A stretch of DNA of 64,000 nt from Candidatus Melainabacteria bacterium (GTDB lineage: Bacteria; Cyanobacteriota; Vampirovibrionia; Obscuribacterales; Obscuribacteraceae): positions 1,811,002 to 1,875,001 of the forward strand of contig QKMZ01000006.1 of NCBI GenBank assembly GCA_003242885.1. Direction: 5' to 3'. This document shows positions 33,628-42,392 of the stretch, piece after piece. Positions within the stretch are counted from its first letter, which is position 1. Each line of letters starts with the position of its first letter. The translations under genes and the position numbers were made by a program. The notes below the pieces were generated by a model. That model was not told the origin of the DNA. It ran no database searches and saw only the letters and a list, made by a program, of their open reading frames with translations.

Positions 33628-35583
33628 GTGTGCGGAATCGTAGGCTATCTCAACCTCAACAACGAAAAGCTGGATGGCTCAAAAGAGCAAATCGGCGCCA
33701 TGTGCCACTCGATATTCCATCGAGGACCAGACGAACAAGGCTCGATAGTGATTGATTCAGCTGCCCTTGGCATGACCAGGTTGAGCATCATCGATCTCTC
33801 GACTGGCCAGCAGCCGATTCCAAACTCAGACGAAAGCGCCTGGATTGTCTTCAATGGCGAAATCTACAACTACAAAGAAATCCGCGAACACTTGCTGGCC
33901 AAGGGCCACAAGTTCAAGACCTCCAGTGATACCGAGTCCATCGTCCATCTGTACGAAGAGTACGGGGTGGACTGCTTGCAGCACCTGGAGGGCATGTTCG
34001 CCTTTGCAATTTGGGACAGAGCCAAGCAAAGACTTTTTGTCGCCCGCGACCGAATGGGCGAAAAGCCACTTCACTGGGGCATTTTCGACGGACAATTTGT
34101 ATTCGGCTCAGAGATAAAAGGTTTGCTCGCACACCCGAAGGTGAGTCGCGAACTCAATCCTGCAGCCCTTATGAAGTACTTGGCACTGGAATACGTGCCG
34201 GCTCCGAGTTCGATTTTTAAAGGCATCAACAAGCTGATGCCGGCGCACTATCTAATTGTCGAAAACGGACAAGTTTCAATTAAAAACTATTGGAATCCTA
34301 AGCCTGAGCCCACAAAGCTCAACGAGCAAGAGGCTTCCGAGCGTCTTATGGAATTGCTCAAGCGCTCCATCGAATTGCGACTGATCTCTGATGTCCCACT
34401 GGGTATCTTCCTTTCGGGCGGAATTGATTCGTCAGGTATAGCCGCCATCGCCACAAAGATTACCGGACGCCCGATCAAGACGTTTTCTATCGGTTTTGCC
34501 GACCGCTCTTTCGACGAGTCCGAGCACGCTCTGGCAGTGTCTAAGCATATCGAGAGCGACCACAGAGTAGTCACTTTCAAGCCTGACCTTGCTTTCGAGA
34601 CTATGACCGAGCTTTGGAACTATCTGGACGAGCCAATCGCTGACGCATCCATCGTTCCAACATTCTTCCTTTCGAAGATGACAAAGCAGAATGTCACAGT
34701 AGCGCTCGCTGGAGAGGGCGGAGATGAACTTTTCGGCGGTTACCCGACATACCAGGCGCACCGGATGGCAGCGCTCTGGCGGACTGTTCCGGGTCCTCTG
34801 CGCCGTAATTTCATCGAACCGGCTTTGATGAAACTGCCTGTTTCGCTGAACAATTTGAGCTTTGATTTCAAAGTCAAAAGGTTTCTTTCTGCTGTCGACG
34901 AGCCGCCCATGCGCCGGCACCTGCGCTGGATGGGTTCGATTCCTGTCAAAGAACACCCCCGTCTGCTCAATCCAGAAATCTACGCGATGGCGCGTGCCGG
35001 CAATCTTTCGGAAAACGAAGAAGAACTCTTCGATTCACCTGGTTTTGAGCGTGTACTTATGCCTTCCTCGACAGGAAGAGATGTCGCTGAAGCGGCTATG
35101 CGCTTAGATTTGAGCACATACTTACCGGACGATCTGCTGGTAAAATCCGACAGAGCGTCCATGGCTGCCTCTCTTGAGGTTCGCCTGCCTTTCCTCGCCT
35201 ATCCACTGGTTGAGTTCGCGCTCTCTTTGCCCACTTCCATGAAGCTAAGTCACACCAACACCAAGCTCTTGCTGAGAAAGACGGTAGCGCCTCTATTGCC
35301 GGAGTATATACTCAAGCGTCCGAAGAAGGGCTTCGGTATTCCGGTCGGCAAGTGGCTCAAAGCTGAGTTTCGCCCTATCGTTGACGAACTTTTGGATGAT
35401 GCATTCCTGCGCCAGCAAGGTATCTTCCAGCCTGAATACGTACGGGCGCTGCTTAAACAGCATGACGACGGACTTGCGGACAGGCGCAAAGAATTGTGGA
35501 CAATTCTTCAATTCCAGTGGTGGTGGCGCAAATTCTTCATGGCATCTCGTGCCAATGAACTGGTCGGCAATTGCAAGCATTGA
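33628..35583 (+). CDS. asnB: asparagine synthetase, glutamine-hydrolysing
   Basis: 651 residues from the GTG at 33628. This start is chosen because the glutaminase needs Cys as residue 2 to become the N-terminal nucleophile: GTG TGC GGA gives M-C-G-I-V-G-Y, with GGGCGGA just upstream. An ATG 57 bases earlier would bury the Cys. The glutaminase half shows FHRGPDEQG, MTRLSIIDL and FNGEIYNYKEIR; the synthetase half has the ATP-pyrophosphatase loop FLSGGIDSSGIAA and AGEGGDELFGGYP. It makes asparagine (or amidates a related acid, as some AsnB-like enzymes do in cell-surface synthesis) from aspartate, glutamine and ATP. It stands alone, divergent from the candidate selenoprotein gene. Confidence 0.95.
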   Translation: MCGIVGYLNLNNEKLDGSKEQIGAMCHSIFHRGPDEQGSIVIDSAALGMTRLSIIDLSTGQQPIPNSDESAWIVFNGEIYNYKEIREHLLAKGHKFKTSSDTESIVHLYEEYGVDCLQHLEGMFAFAIWDRAKQRLFVARDRMGEKPLHWGIFDGQFVFGSEIKGLLAHPKVSRELNPAALMKYLALEYVPAPSSIFKGINKLMPAHYLIVENGQVSIKNYWNPKPEPTKLNEQEASERLMELLKRSIELRLISDVPLGIFLSGGIDSSGIAAIATKITGRPIKTFSIGFADRSFDESEHALAVSKHIESDHRVVTFKPDLAFETMTELWNYLDEPIADASIVPTFFLSKMTKQNVTVALAGEGGDELFGGYPTYQAHRMAALWRTVPGPLRRNFIEPALMKLPVSLNNLSFDFKVKRFLSAVDEPPMRRHLRWMGSIPVKEHPRLLNPEIYAMARAGNLSENEEELFDSPGFERVLMPSSTGRDVAEAAMRLDLSTYLPDDLLVKSDRASMAASLEVRLPFLAYPLVEFALSLPTSMKLSHTNTKLLLRKTVAPLLPEYILKRPKKGFGIPVGKWLKAEFRPIVDELLDDAFLRQQGIFQPEYVRALLKQHDDGLADRRKELWTILQFQWWWRKFFMASRANELVGNCKH

Positions 35584-35791
35584 TTGCCCTCGGCATACCA
35601 AGTGCTGAGCTCCAAACCCTAATTTTGACGGCACTTCTGGCAAAGGTTAGCCTTCCACCCACCGGGCATATAACTCTTGATTAGGTGCAAGGCGCCTGCG
35701 TCTTGTTCCTAAATTGCTGCATCTGTTAGACTCAAATTGTGGGCCCCGACTCGTTTTACAACTCATTTAGTTTCGTTCGTATCCGTTAAAA

Positions 35792-38629
35792 GTGACCGGC
35801 ACGGAAAGCATTTCACAAGACGCAAAACTTCCTCCCAAAGAGGAATTCTTTGACGCGGTCAAACGGCATATTTGCCATATTCTTGGATTCGATTACGGAT
35901 TTATTGACTTGAGCAGGCAGCACGATCTTCTCAATGTCTATACATTCTCTGCCGCCGAAGATGACGCAGAGGCGCGGCAAATAGTCGAACAGCTTCACGA
36001 CGAGCACCAGCAACCACTGACGGTGGCAAACACCCACCTTGCACAGAAAGTTACGCATACGCAATCACCCTGGGTAGGCAGAGCGTTCAACAAGAACAAA
36101 GACGAATCTGACGACCCGGAAGGCTATCCATATGTTATTGTGCCGATGATGGAAAATCCGGTATTCGGCAGCGGTATTCACCGCGGGCTGATTCGTGTAA
36201 TTTCTTTTGACAGTTCGAAAGAAATTACGGCTCAAGATGTTTCCACCTTAAAACGGCTTGGCGAACACATCACAAGCAAACTTCCCAATGCAATTGATTT
36301 GCTCGCTCCGGAAGAGGAAGAAGAGGTCGCTGACAGCTTCACACAAAAGGACACTGTCCTGGTCGCTCATTCCAACAGACTTTCGCGCCGCCGTTATTCG
36401 CGTGTTCTCGGCAATCGTTATCAGCTTTTAGAAGCTGAAAGCAGCGACAAGGCAATGGAGTTATTGCACCAAAATCGCATCGACCTCATCTTACTTGATG
36501 CTGATATTCAAGGCACTTCTGGATATTCATTTTGCTCTGTTCTCAAGGAATCTGAGCAGTGGAAGCAAGTGCCAGTGATTTTGATCACAGCCGACGGTCT
36601 GTCAAACGATCCAAATGCCGGCTCGCGCATTGAAGGCTTCAAAGCAGGCGCAGATGACTGCCTTTCGGATACTTGCCCTGATGCTGAATTGTTGGCACGA
36701 GTCAAATCGTCACTCAAGCATCGCCGCATTGAAAAAGAATTGGCATCGCAGCTTCAGCTTCTCGACGATTACGCGCAAAGACTGGAAGAAGCAACCGAAA
36801 AGCTGCACAAGGACAAAGCTGAAGAGCAAATTAAAGCTGCGAATTATCAAAAGGCGAAATCTGATTCAGAGCTTCTGCGCAACCAGGACAACCTTCTTCA
36901 TCGCATAAGCAACACTATTAGACGTTCTTTCGACATCAATGCCAATCTTCGCGACATGCTGGAAGAGCTGGCCGGATGGCGAGAATTGGATTGTTGCTTT
37001 GTTGTTTTGCCCAGTGAAGAAGAGCCGCAAGATTCAATACGCGCTGAGTACACGACAGAGACGGACTTCAGCATAATCAGTTCGAACAGTGACATAAAGT
37101 GCCTGGAAATCTTCAAAAAGCACTTCCAGGTCGAACAAGCGTTGGTCTGCAATGACGCAGAAACAGACAGAAAGTTCGCACCTTTTCGCGAGCAAAACCT
37201 CACGTCTGTTCCAATTCTTTCGATGTTCCTCATACCTGTTACTTATGAGCAAAAACTTTTGGGATTGCTCGGCGGATTTAGATGCGAGAGAGTCGCACAC
37301 TGGGTACCGGATAACGAAACCTTCCTAAAATCAGTCGCTGACCAGGTTGCCTCTGGTGTAATGAACGCCAGATTGTATGCCAGAGTTCAACGCCAAGCCA
37401 CCACAGATGGTTTGACCACTCTGTACAACCACCGCACCGGTCAAGAAAAGTTGGCGGAACAGCTAAGAGTTGCAGAGCGCTATCAGCGGAATGTGTCGGT
37501 CGTCATGATCGACGTAGACCATTTCAAGTCAATCAACGACAATTACGGACACCCCGCTGGTGATGCCGTTTTACGCTCGGTAGCAAGCGTTATCAAAAAT
37601 GATTGCCGGGATGTCGACATTCCCGTGCGTTATGGCGGAGAAGAATTTCTCCTCGTACTTCCGGAAGTAAACACCGAAGGCGCCATTGTTGTAGCCGAGC
37701 GTATCAGGCGCAGCCTGCTTGCTGAAGTCGTTAATCACGATGACATCGAAATCAGCGTAACAGCTTCTATGGGTATCGCGTCATTTCCAGAGCATGCGCA
37801 AAGTCAGCAAGCTCTCCTCGACCTAGCGGACAAATCACTCTATTTATCCAAACGTCTGGGACGCAACCAAGTTCATGCCGCCAACGATCTCAATCAAGAC
37901 AATCTCATCGCTATAGAACAAGCGGAACATGCGAAGCAAGAAGCAACTCAGCCGGTTTACAAGCCGACCAACTTTGTGCCACCTCCTGTGCCACCAGGCG
38001 TCGAAGATAAAGAAGAGCTCGTGCCTGAAGTCGTGGAAATGGTCAAAGCGCTGGCTTCGACACTGTATTCGAAGTCTGAGTACAACAAAGTCCACCATTT
38101 AGAAACGGCTCGACTCTCTGAATTGCTGGCGAAAGTCATGGGTCTATCGCAACAACAAGTCGAGCAAATTCGCGTCGCCGGATTGTTGCACGATGTCGGC
38201 ACATTGTCTATTCCTCAGGACCTGATGCAGAAGGACGGCGTCTACACGCAAGAAGAAAAAGAGATTATCAAACAGCACCCGATTCTGGGTGCGCAGTTAT
38301 TGCGCCCGATTCGAGCCTTGCGAGATGTTTGCGAAATATTGGAACACCACCACGAGCGCTGGGACGGAACAGGCTATCCCAACGGTATGAGTGGCGAAGA
38401 AATCCCACTTGCCGCTAGAATCATTCACATCGTTGAAAGTTATCACGCAATGATTTCCGATCGCCCTTACAGACCCGCGATGTCTACGGAGCGTGCAATT
38501 CAGTCTCTGCGCGAAGGCGCAGGCAGCCAATTCGATCCATTTCTCGTCGACATTTTTATCGCTGTCTTGAACAGCCTCAAAGAAAGTGAAAAGCCCGAAA
38601 GGAGCCTAGACAAAGACACTCCTGCATGA
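35792..38629 (+). CDS. GAF / pseudo-receiver / GAF / GGDEF / HD-GYP signalling protein
   Basis: 945 residues, GTG start. Order: an N-terminal GAF-like sensor (about 15-170), a receiver-like domain (about 188-310), a coiled coil, a second GAF (about 370-530), an active-looking GGDEF (G615-G616-E617-E618-F619 in RYGGEEFLL) and a C-terminal HD-GYP domain with H800-D801 (LLHDVGTLSIP) and G861-Y862-P863 (GTGYPNG). It can therefore in principle both make and break c-di-GMP. The receiver keeps D236 (LILLDADIQ) but has lost the acidic pair (VLVAHSNR) and the conserved Lys (ADDCLSDTC), so phosphorylation is doubtful. No membrane helix, so it is cytoplasmic. A hybrid kinase follows after 16 bases and is probably its partner. 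Confidence 0.93.
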   Translation: MTGTESISQDAKLPPKEEFFDAVKRHICHILGFDYGFIDLSRQHDLLNVYTFSAAEDDAEARQIVEQLHDEHQQPLTVANTHLAQKVTHTQSPWVGRAFNKNKDESDDPEGYPYVIVPMMENPVFGSGIHRGLIRVISFDSSKEITAQDVSTLKRLGEHITSKLPNAIDLLAPEEEEEVADSFTQKDTVLVAHSNRLSRRRYSRVLGNRYQLLEAESSDKAMELLHQNRIDLILLDADIQGTSGYSFCSVLKESEQWKQVPVILITADGLSNDPNAGSRIEGFKAGADDCLSDTCPDAELLARVKSSLKHRRIEKELASQLQLLDDYAQRLEEATEKLHKDKAEEQIKAANYQKAKSDSELLRNQDNLLHRISNTIRRSFDINANLRDMLEELAGWRELDCCFVVLPSEEEPQDSIRAEYTTETDFSIISSNSDIKCLEIFKKHFQVEQALVCNDAETDRKFAPFREQNLTSVPILSMFLIPVTYEQKLLGLLGGFRCERVAHWVPDNETFLKSVADQVASGVMNARLYARVQRQATTDGLTTLYNHRTGQEKLAEQLRVAERYQRNVSVVMIDVDHFKSINDNYGHPAGDAVLRSVASVIKNDCRDVDIPVRYGGEEFLLVLPEVNTEGAIVVAERIRRSLLAEVVNHDDIEISVTASMGIASFPEHAQSQQALLDLADKSLYLSKRLGRNQVHAANDLNQDNLIAIEQAEHAKQEATQPVYKPTNFVPPPVPPGVEDKEELVPEVVEMVKALASTLYSKSEYNKVHHLETARLSELLAKVMGLSQQQVEQIRVAGLLHDVGTLSIPQDLMQKDGVYTQEEKEIIKQHPILGAQLLRPIRALRDVCEILEHHHERWDGTGYPNGMSGEEIPLAARIIHIVESYHAMISDRPYRPAMSTERAIQSLREGAGSQFDPFLVDIFIAVLNSLKESEKPERSLDKDTPA

Positions 38630-38645
38630 TTGATGATTACATGCC

Positions 38646-40787
38646 ATGCAAAATTCAGAAGATGAATTCAGTGATCTAAGACAACGCATCAAAGCGCTGG
38701 AAACTGAGCTGGCGGTCGAAAAACTAAAGAACAAGCAGTACGAAAAACAAGCGTCTTCCACACAAGATCAACTGAGAGACGTTGAGAAAAAGCTTGAAAT
38801 AACAGGACAGCATGCTAATAGCGAAAAATCGCAATTCATAGCCAAACTCACGCACGAGTTGCGCACACCGCTGAATGGCATTCTGGGCATGACAGACTTG
38901 CTTTTAAAGACCGCACTTAATGGCGAACAGCGCGACCAAGCTCTAGTAATCAGCGAGTCGGCACGCTCGCTTCTGGAGTTGATCAACGACTTTTTGGATT
39001 TTTCCCGAATCGAGTCAGGCAAAGCTGAGCTTGAAATTATCGATTTTGAACTGATTGCAAGCGTCGAAGCAATCGCCGATTTGCTTGCAGAACAGTCTCG
39101 ACAGAAGGGAATCGAACTGATCTCCTTTGTGTCTCCAAAGCTGCCTTCCGTCTTAAAGGGAGATCCAGGTTCAATCCGCCAGGTCCTTCTCAATCTTGCC
39201 AGCAATGCAGTCAAATTTACACAATCCGGCAGCGTTTTCATGCAGGCCGATTTACTCGAGTCGCTGGGCGCAGACAACGTCATTGTCCGCTTCTCCGTAA
39301 TGGACACGGGAATGGGAATCGAGAGCAGCAACCTGGAGCGACTCTTCGAGCCATTTACTCAAGCAAGCCTTTCAGTAAAACGTGAATTCGGCGGCACCGG
39401 TCTCGGACTGACAATATCACGAGGATTGGTTACTCTCATGGGAGGTAAGCTTGCTGTTGAGAGCACAAAGGGACGGGGCTCCAATTTCTGGTTCGATATC
39501 CCTCTAAAGGCTGTAGGTGGCGGGCTTAATGGCACGGCGACAAGAGAATTGTCAGGCAGAGTTTGCTTGATCATTTCGGCATTTCCACAGCTGGCGCGCG
39601 TGCTAGAAAGCTACGCCGGTGCCTGGGGCATGCGAGTGATAACGACCGACTCAACAGACTCTGCTCTTGCCGTTTTGCAAACGATCGAACAACAAAAGAA
39701 AGCCGGAGCCGTCATCATCGATGGAGATTCTGTCGATGCGCACAGGCTTTTCATAGAAGCCGAACAGCGAAATTTGCTGTCCCCAAAAGTCAGAATTCTC
39801 TTGCTGACCTCAAATTACAATGAGGATGTGGAGTCGCATATGGTGGCTGAAGGTTTTGCCGCATTGCTTGCCAAACCTGTTAAATACTGGAGTCTGTACA
39901 ACACGCTCGAACACATTCTCGTCAAATCACTGTCGCCGAAGCTCGACCGCAGACTGACTGTCCAGATACCAAAGCTTGCTCATGCCGACAAAGTTATTCT
40001 TGTCGCCGATGATAGCCCGGTCAACCAAAAGGTCGCACTACTGCAGTTGAAGAGCCTCGGGCTGATGGCGCGCGCGGTGTCCAGCGGTGAAGAAGCGATT
40101 GAGCAAGTTAGAACTGGAGAGTACTCTCTTGTGCTCATGGACTGCCAGATGCCGGAAATGGATGGATTCGAGGCGACAAAAGCGATAAGGAAGCTGGAGG
40201 AAGGCACTGTAAAACACATCCCAGTCATTGCTCTGACAGGCAGTGCTGATGCCGAAGGGCGCGCGAAGTGCATGAATTCGGGGATGGATGAGGTGCTCAT
40301 CAAACCAGTCGCGCCCAACAAATTGATGGAAGTCATAGACCGCTTTCTAAAGGGCGAACATCAGGAGAAATCTCCACGGATTACACAGACCATTTTGAAG
40401 CCAGATGCTTCAGTGGTGGCAGCAACTCCATTGCGAGACCCGGTAGATTTCGAGCAATTGAAGAGAAGCTGCGGAGTGGACGTTGCACACGACATCATCC
40501 TTGTTTATTTATCTGCCGCTGAAACTCTGCTCGACGGACTTCGAGAGGCACGGGAATCACGAGACGCGGTAGCGCTATCTGCACTGTCACACCAGTTGAG
40601 AGGCTCGTCACAAGCAGTCGGAGCACAAGAGATGGTGACGCTTTCTGACAAACTTTCCGTGTATGCTCGCAAGAACAACTGGATCGAAGCGAAGGAAACG
40701 ATTGAGTCGCTGATCTATTCATTTAGCCGGCTGAAGAAGTTTACCGAGCGTGTGCTTGCTGAAGACCCGGATCTCCTAGCAAAGTAG
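38646..40787 (+). CDS. hybrid histidine kinase with two receivers and HPt domain
   Basis: 713 residues, no membrane helix. A coiled coil (1-60) leads to the dimerisation domain with H70 (AKLTHELRTPLNGILGM), then the ATPase part (NLASNAVKFT, MDTGMGI, GGTGLGLTISRG). A degenerate receiver (about 290-420) lacks a clear phospho-Asp. A second receiver has D499 (LVLMDCQMPEMDG), T and K in place (IALTGSA, LIKPV). The HPt domain has H649 (LSHQLRGSSQAVG). This is a complete phosphorelay in one chain (H-D-H). It starts 16 bases after the GGDEF/HD-GYP gene without its own ribosome site, so the two are coupled; the kinase probably passes phosphate on to a separate regulator, as the neighbour's receiver looks inactive. 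Confidence 0.94.
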   Translation: MQNSEDEFSDLRQRIKALETELAVEKLKNKQYEKQASSTQDQLRDVEKKLEITGQHANSEKSQFIAKLTHELRTPLNGILGMTDLLLKTALNGEQRDQALVISESARSLLELINDFLDFSRIESGKAELEIIDFELIASVEAIADLLAEQSRQKGIELISFVSPKLPSVLKGDPGSIRQVLLNLASNAVKFTQSGSVFMQADLLESLGADNVIVRFSVMDTGMGIESSNLERLFEPFTQASLSVKREFGGTGLGLTISRGLVTLMGGKLAVESTKGRGSNFWFDIPLKAVGGGLNGTATRELSGRVCLIISAFPQLARVLESYAGAWGMRVITTDSTDSALAVLQTIEQQKKAGAVIIDGDSVDAHRLFIEAEQRNLLSPKVRILLLTSNYNEDVESHMVAEGFAALLAKPVKYWSLYNTLEHILVKSLSPKLDRRLTVQIPKLAHADKVILVADDSPVNQKVALLQLKSLGLMARAVSSGEEAIEQVRTGEYSLVLMDCQMPEMDGFEATKAIRKLEEGTVKHIPVIALTGSADAEGRAKCMNSGMDEVLIKPVAPNKLMEVIDRFLKGEHQEKSPRITQTILKPDASVVAATPLRDPVDFEQLKRSCGVDVAHDIILVYLSAAETLLDGLREARESRDAVALSALSHQLRGSSQAVGAQEMVTLSDKLSVYARKNNWIEAKETIESLIYSFSRLKKFTERVLAEDPDLLAK

Positions 40788-40851
40788 CGTGGGGTCGAAT
40801 TGCATGCGACCGTCGATTTTAACAGTCCCTACAAGGCGCCCGTACGAAAAC

Positions 40852-40909
40852 CGGGCTATGCATGGCGTCGCCACTGTAAAAAACGGGCTATGTATGGCGT
40901 CGCCCTTAC
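40852..40909 (-). repeat. two tandem degenerate CAT/ATG-centred repeats
   Basis: GGGCTATGCATGGCGTCGCC (40852-40871) and GGGCTATGTATGGCGTCGCC (40885-40904), the second followed by CTTAC, lie between the hybrid kinase and cysK stop codons. They are imperfect palindromes of the dispersed family. Confidence 0.65.
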
Positions 40910-40916
40910 GACTTTC

Positions 40917-41888
40917 TCAGCCGAGGATATCGGCAAAAAGCAGGGTGGAAAGATAACGCTCGCCGGTGCTGCAAATCACTGTGACAATACGCTTGCCTTT
41001 GTTTTCTGGTCGAGAGGCAATTTCAAGAGCGGCAAAAACATTGGCACCGCTGCTGATACCAGCAAGAATTCCTTCTTCGCTGGAAAGCTTACGTCCGTAT
41101 TCGAGCGCTTGCTCGTTGGTGACGCGGAAGACTTCGTCGATCACGCTGACATCCAGAATCTGAGGAATGAATCCAGCACCGATTCCCTGAATTTTGTGCG
41201 GTCCCGGTTTCAATGGTTGACCAGCCAAAGTCTGGGTGATAACTGGACTATCTGAAGGCTCAACAGCGACAACCTTAATGCTTGGCTTACGCTCTTTAAG
41301 AACTTGACCGACACCAGTGATGGTGCCGCCTGTGCCTACCGCTGAAACGAAAATGTCTAAGTTGCCATCTGTCGCTTGCCAGATTTCTTCTGCTGTTGTT
41401 TCGCGATGCACTTTAGGATTGGCAGGATTTTGAAACTGCTGAAGCATATAGGCATTCTTGGTTGTTCCAACCAGCTCGTCGGCTTTTGCAATTGCCCCTT
41501 TCATACCTTCGGAGCCAGGGGTCAGAACCAACTCTGCACCGAGAGCGGCGAGCAGCTTGCGACGCTCGAGAGACATGGTGTCAGGCATAGTCAAAATCAA
41601 TTTGTAGCCGCGTGCAGCAGCCACGAATGCCAGAGCAATGCCGGTGTTGCCGGAGGTCGGCTCGATAAGAGTTGTGCTTCCGGGTGAGATAACGCCAGCC
41701 TTTTCGGCTTCGTTAACCATAGAGACACCGATACGGTCTTTTACGGACCCCAGCGGATTCAATGATTCCAGCTTCACAACGACTTCGGCGCCAAGTCCCT
41801 TGGTGAGCTTGTTGAGCCGCACCATCGGAGTGTTTCCGACTATGCGGGTGATGTCCGAAGCAATTTGTTCCGTTCTAGTAGCTGTCAT
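40917..41888 (-). CDS. cysK: cysteine synthase (O-acetylserine sulfhydrylase)
   Basis: 323 residues, normal length. The PLP lysine is K50 in LESLNPLGSVKDRIG, with the substrate loop PTSGNTGIALAF, the Gly-rich phosphate loop VGTGGTITGVGQVLK and the C-terminal ISSGANVFAAL. It makes cysteine from O-acetylserine and sulfide. Its ATG overlaps the stop of the small secreted protein gene upstream (ATGA, 41885-41888). It is the last gene of a minus-strand run that includes gatA. No cysE is seen nearby. Confidence 0.96.
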   Translation of the reverse strand: MTATRTEQIASDITRIVGNTPMVRLNKLTKGLGAEVVVKLESLNPLGSVKDRIGVSMVNEAEKAGVISPGSTTLIEPTSGNTGIALAFVAAARGYKLILTMPDTMSLERRKLLAALGAELVLTPGSEGMKGAIAKADELVGTTKNAYMLQQFQNPANPKVHRETTAEEIWQATDGNLDIFVSAVGTGGTITGVGQVLKERKPSIKVVAVEPSDSPVITQTLAGQPLKPGPHKIQGIGAGFIPQILDVSVIDEVFRVTNEQALEYGRKLSSEEGILAGISSGANVFAALEIASRPENKGKRIVTVICSTGERYLSTLLFADILG

Positions 41889-42364
41889 TCTGCAACCGCC
41901 TTTTTCTCGTTGAATTTATCGCCGGTATCTCTGATTCGGCTTGGATTCGGATTATTGGCTTCCAATTCTGCAAGGCGCTTTTCGCCTATCTCTTTGAGAA
42001 TTTTGCCTTTCTTCGATTCCTTCTGATCGACCGACTTCATCATTCGCTCGCCCTTTGCGATCAGGCCTCTAGCGTGGCTGAGGCTGGCTTTATACTTCTT
42101 TTGCATGCGCTTTTCATCGTCGGTGTAATCACCTGGATTCGACTGATTAAGCATGTCGCCAGCTTTAGCTTGCCCAGGAGTAGTGAACTGATTGGCATTC
42201 GGATCCGCCAATTGTCCTGCCGGCATTGCGGAGCCGAAGAAGTCGTTTGGACCTGCAACAACCGGCTGCCCACCTGCAGCCATCACAGCCGTCAGTAAAG
42301 AAAAGAAAATGCGATTTCTCTTTGTCTGACTCGTCTGATAGTGACTGCAATTGCTCGAATGCAT
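41885..42364 (-). CDS. small secreted charged protein of unknown function
   Basis: 159 residues. A signal sequence is likely at about 18-37 (RIFFSLLTAVMAAGGQPVVAG). The mature part has a short Gly/Pro/Asn-rich start, then a Lys/Glu-rich helix (YTDDEKRMQKKYKASLSHARGLI) and ends in more charged residues. There are no Cys in the mature chain. No family recognised. It lies between gatA (28 bases upstream) and cysK (four-base overlap), clearly in the same transcript. The pairing with two metabolic genes may be only positional. Confidence 0.6.
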   Translation of the reverse strand: MHSSNCSHYQTSQTKRNRIFFSLLTAVMAAGGQPVVAGPNDFFGSAMPAGQLADPNANQFTTPGQAKAGDMLNQSNPGDYTDDEKRMQKKYKASLSHARGLIAKGERMMKSVDQKESKKGKILKEIGEKRLAELEANNPNPSRIRDTGDKFNEKKAVAE

Positions 42365-42392
42365 CTCGATTACTCCTTCAAAAAGTCTCTGC

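Noticed and set aside
34930..34950. GGGTTCGATTCCT, similar to a tRNA T-arm
   Set aside because: It lies inside asnB and no cloverleaf can be formed around it.
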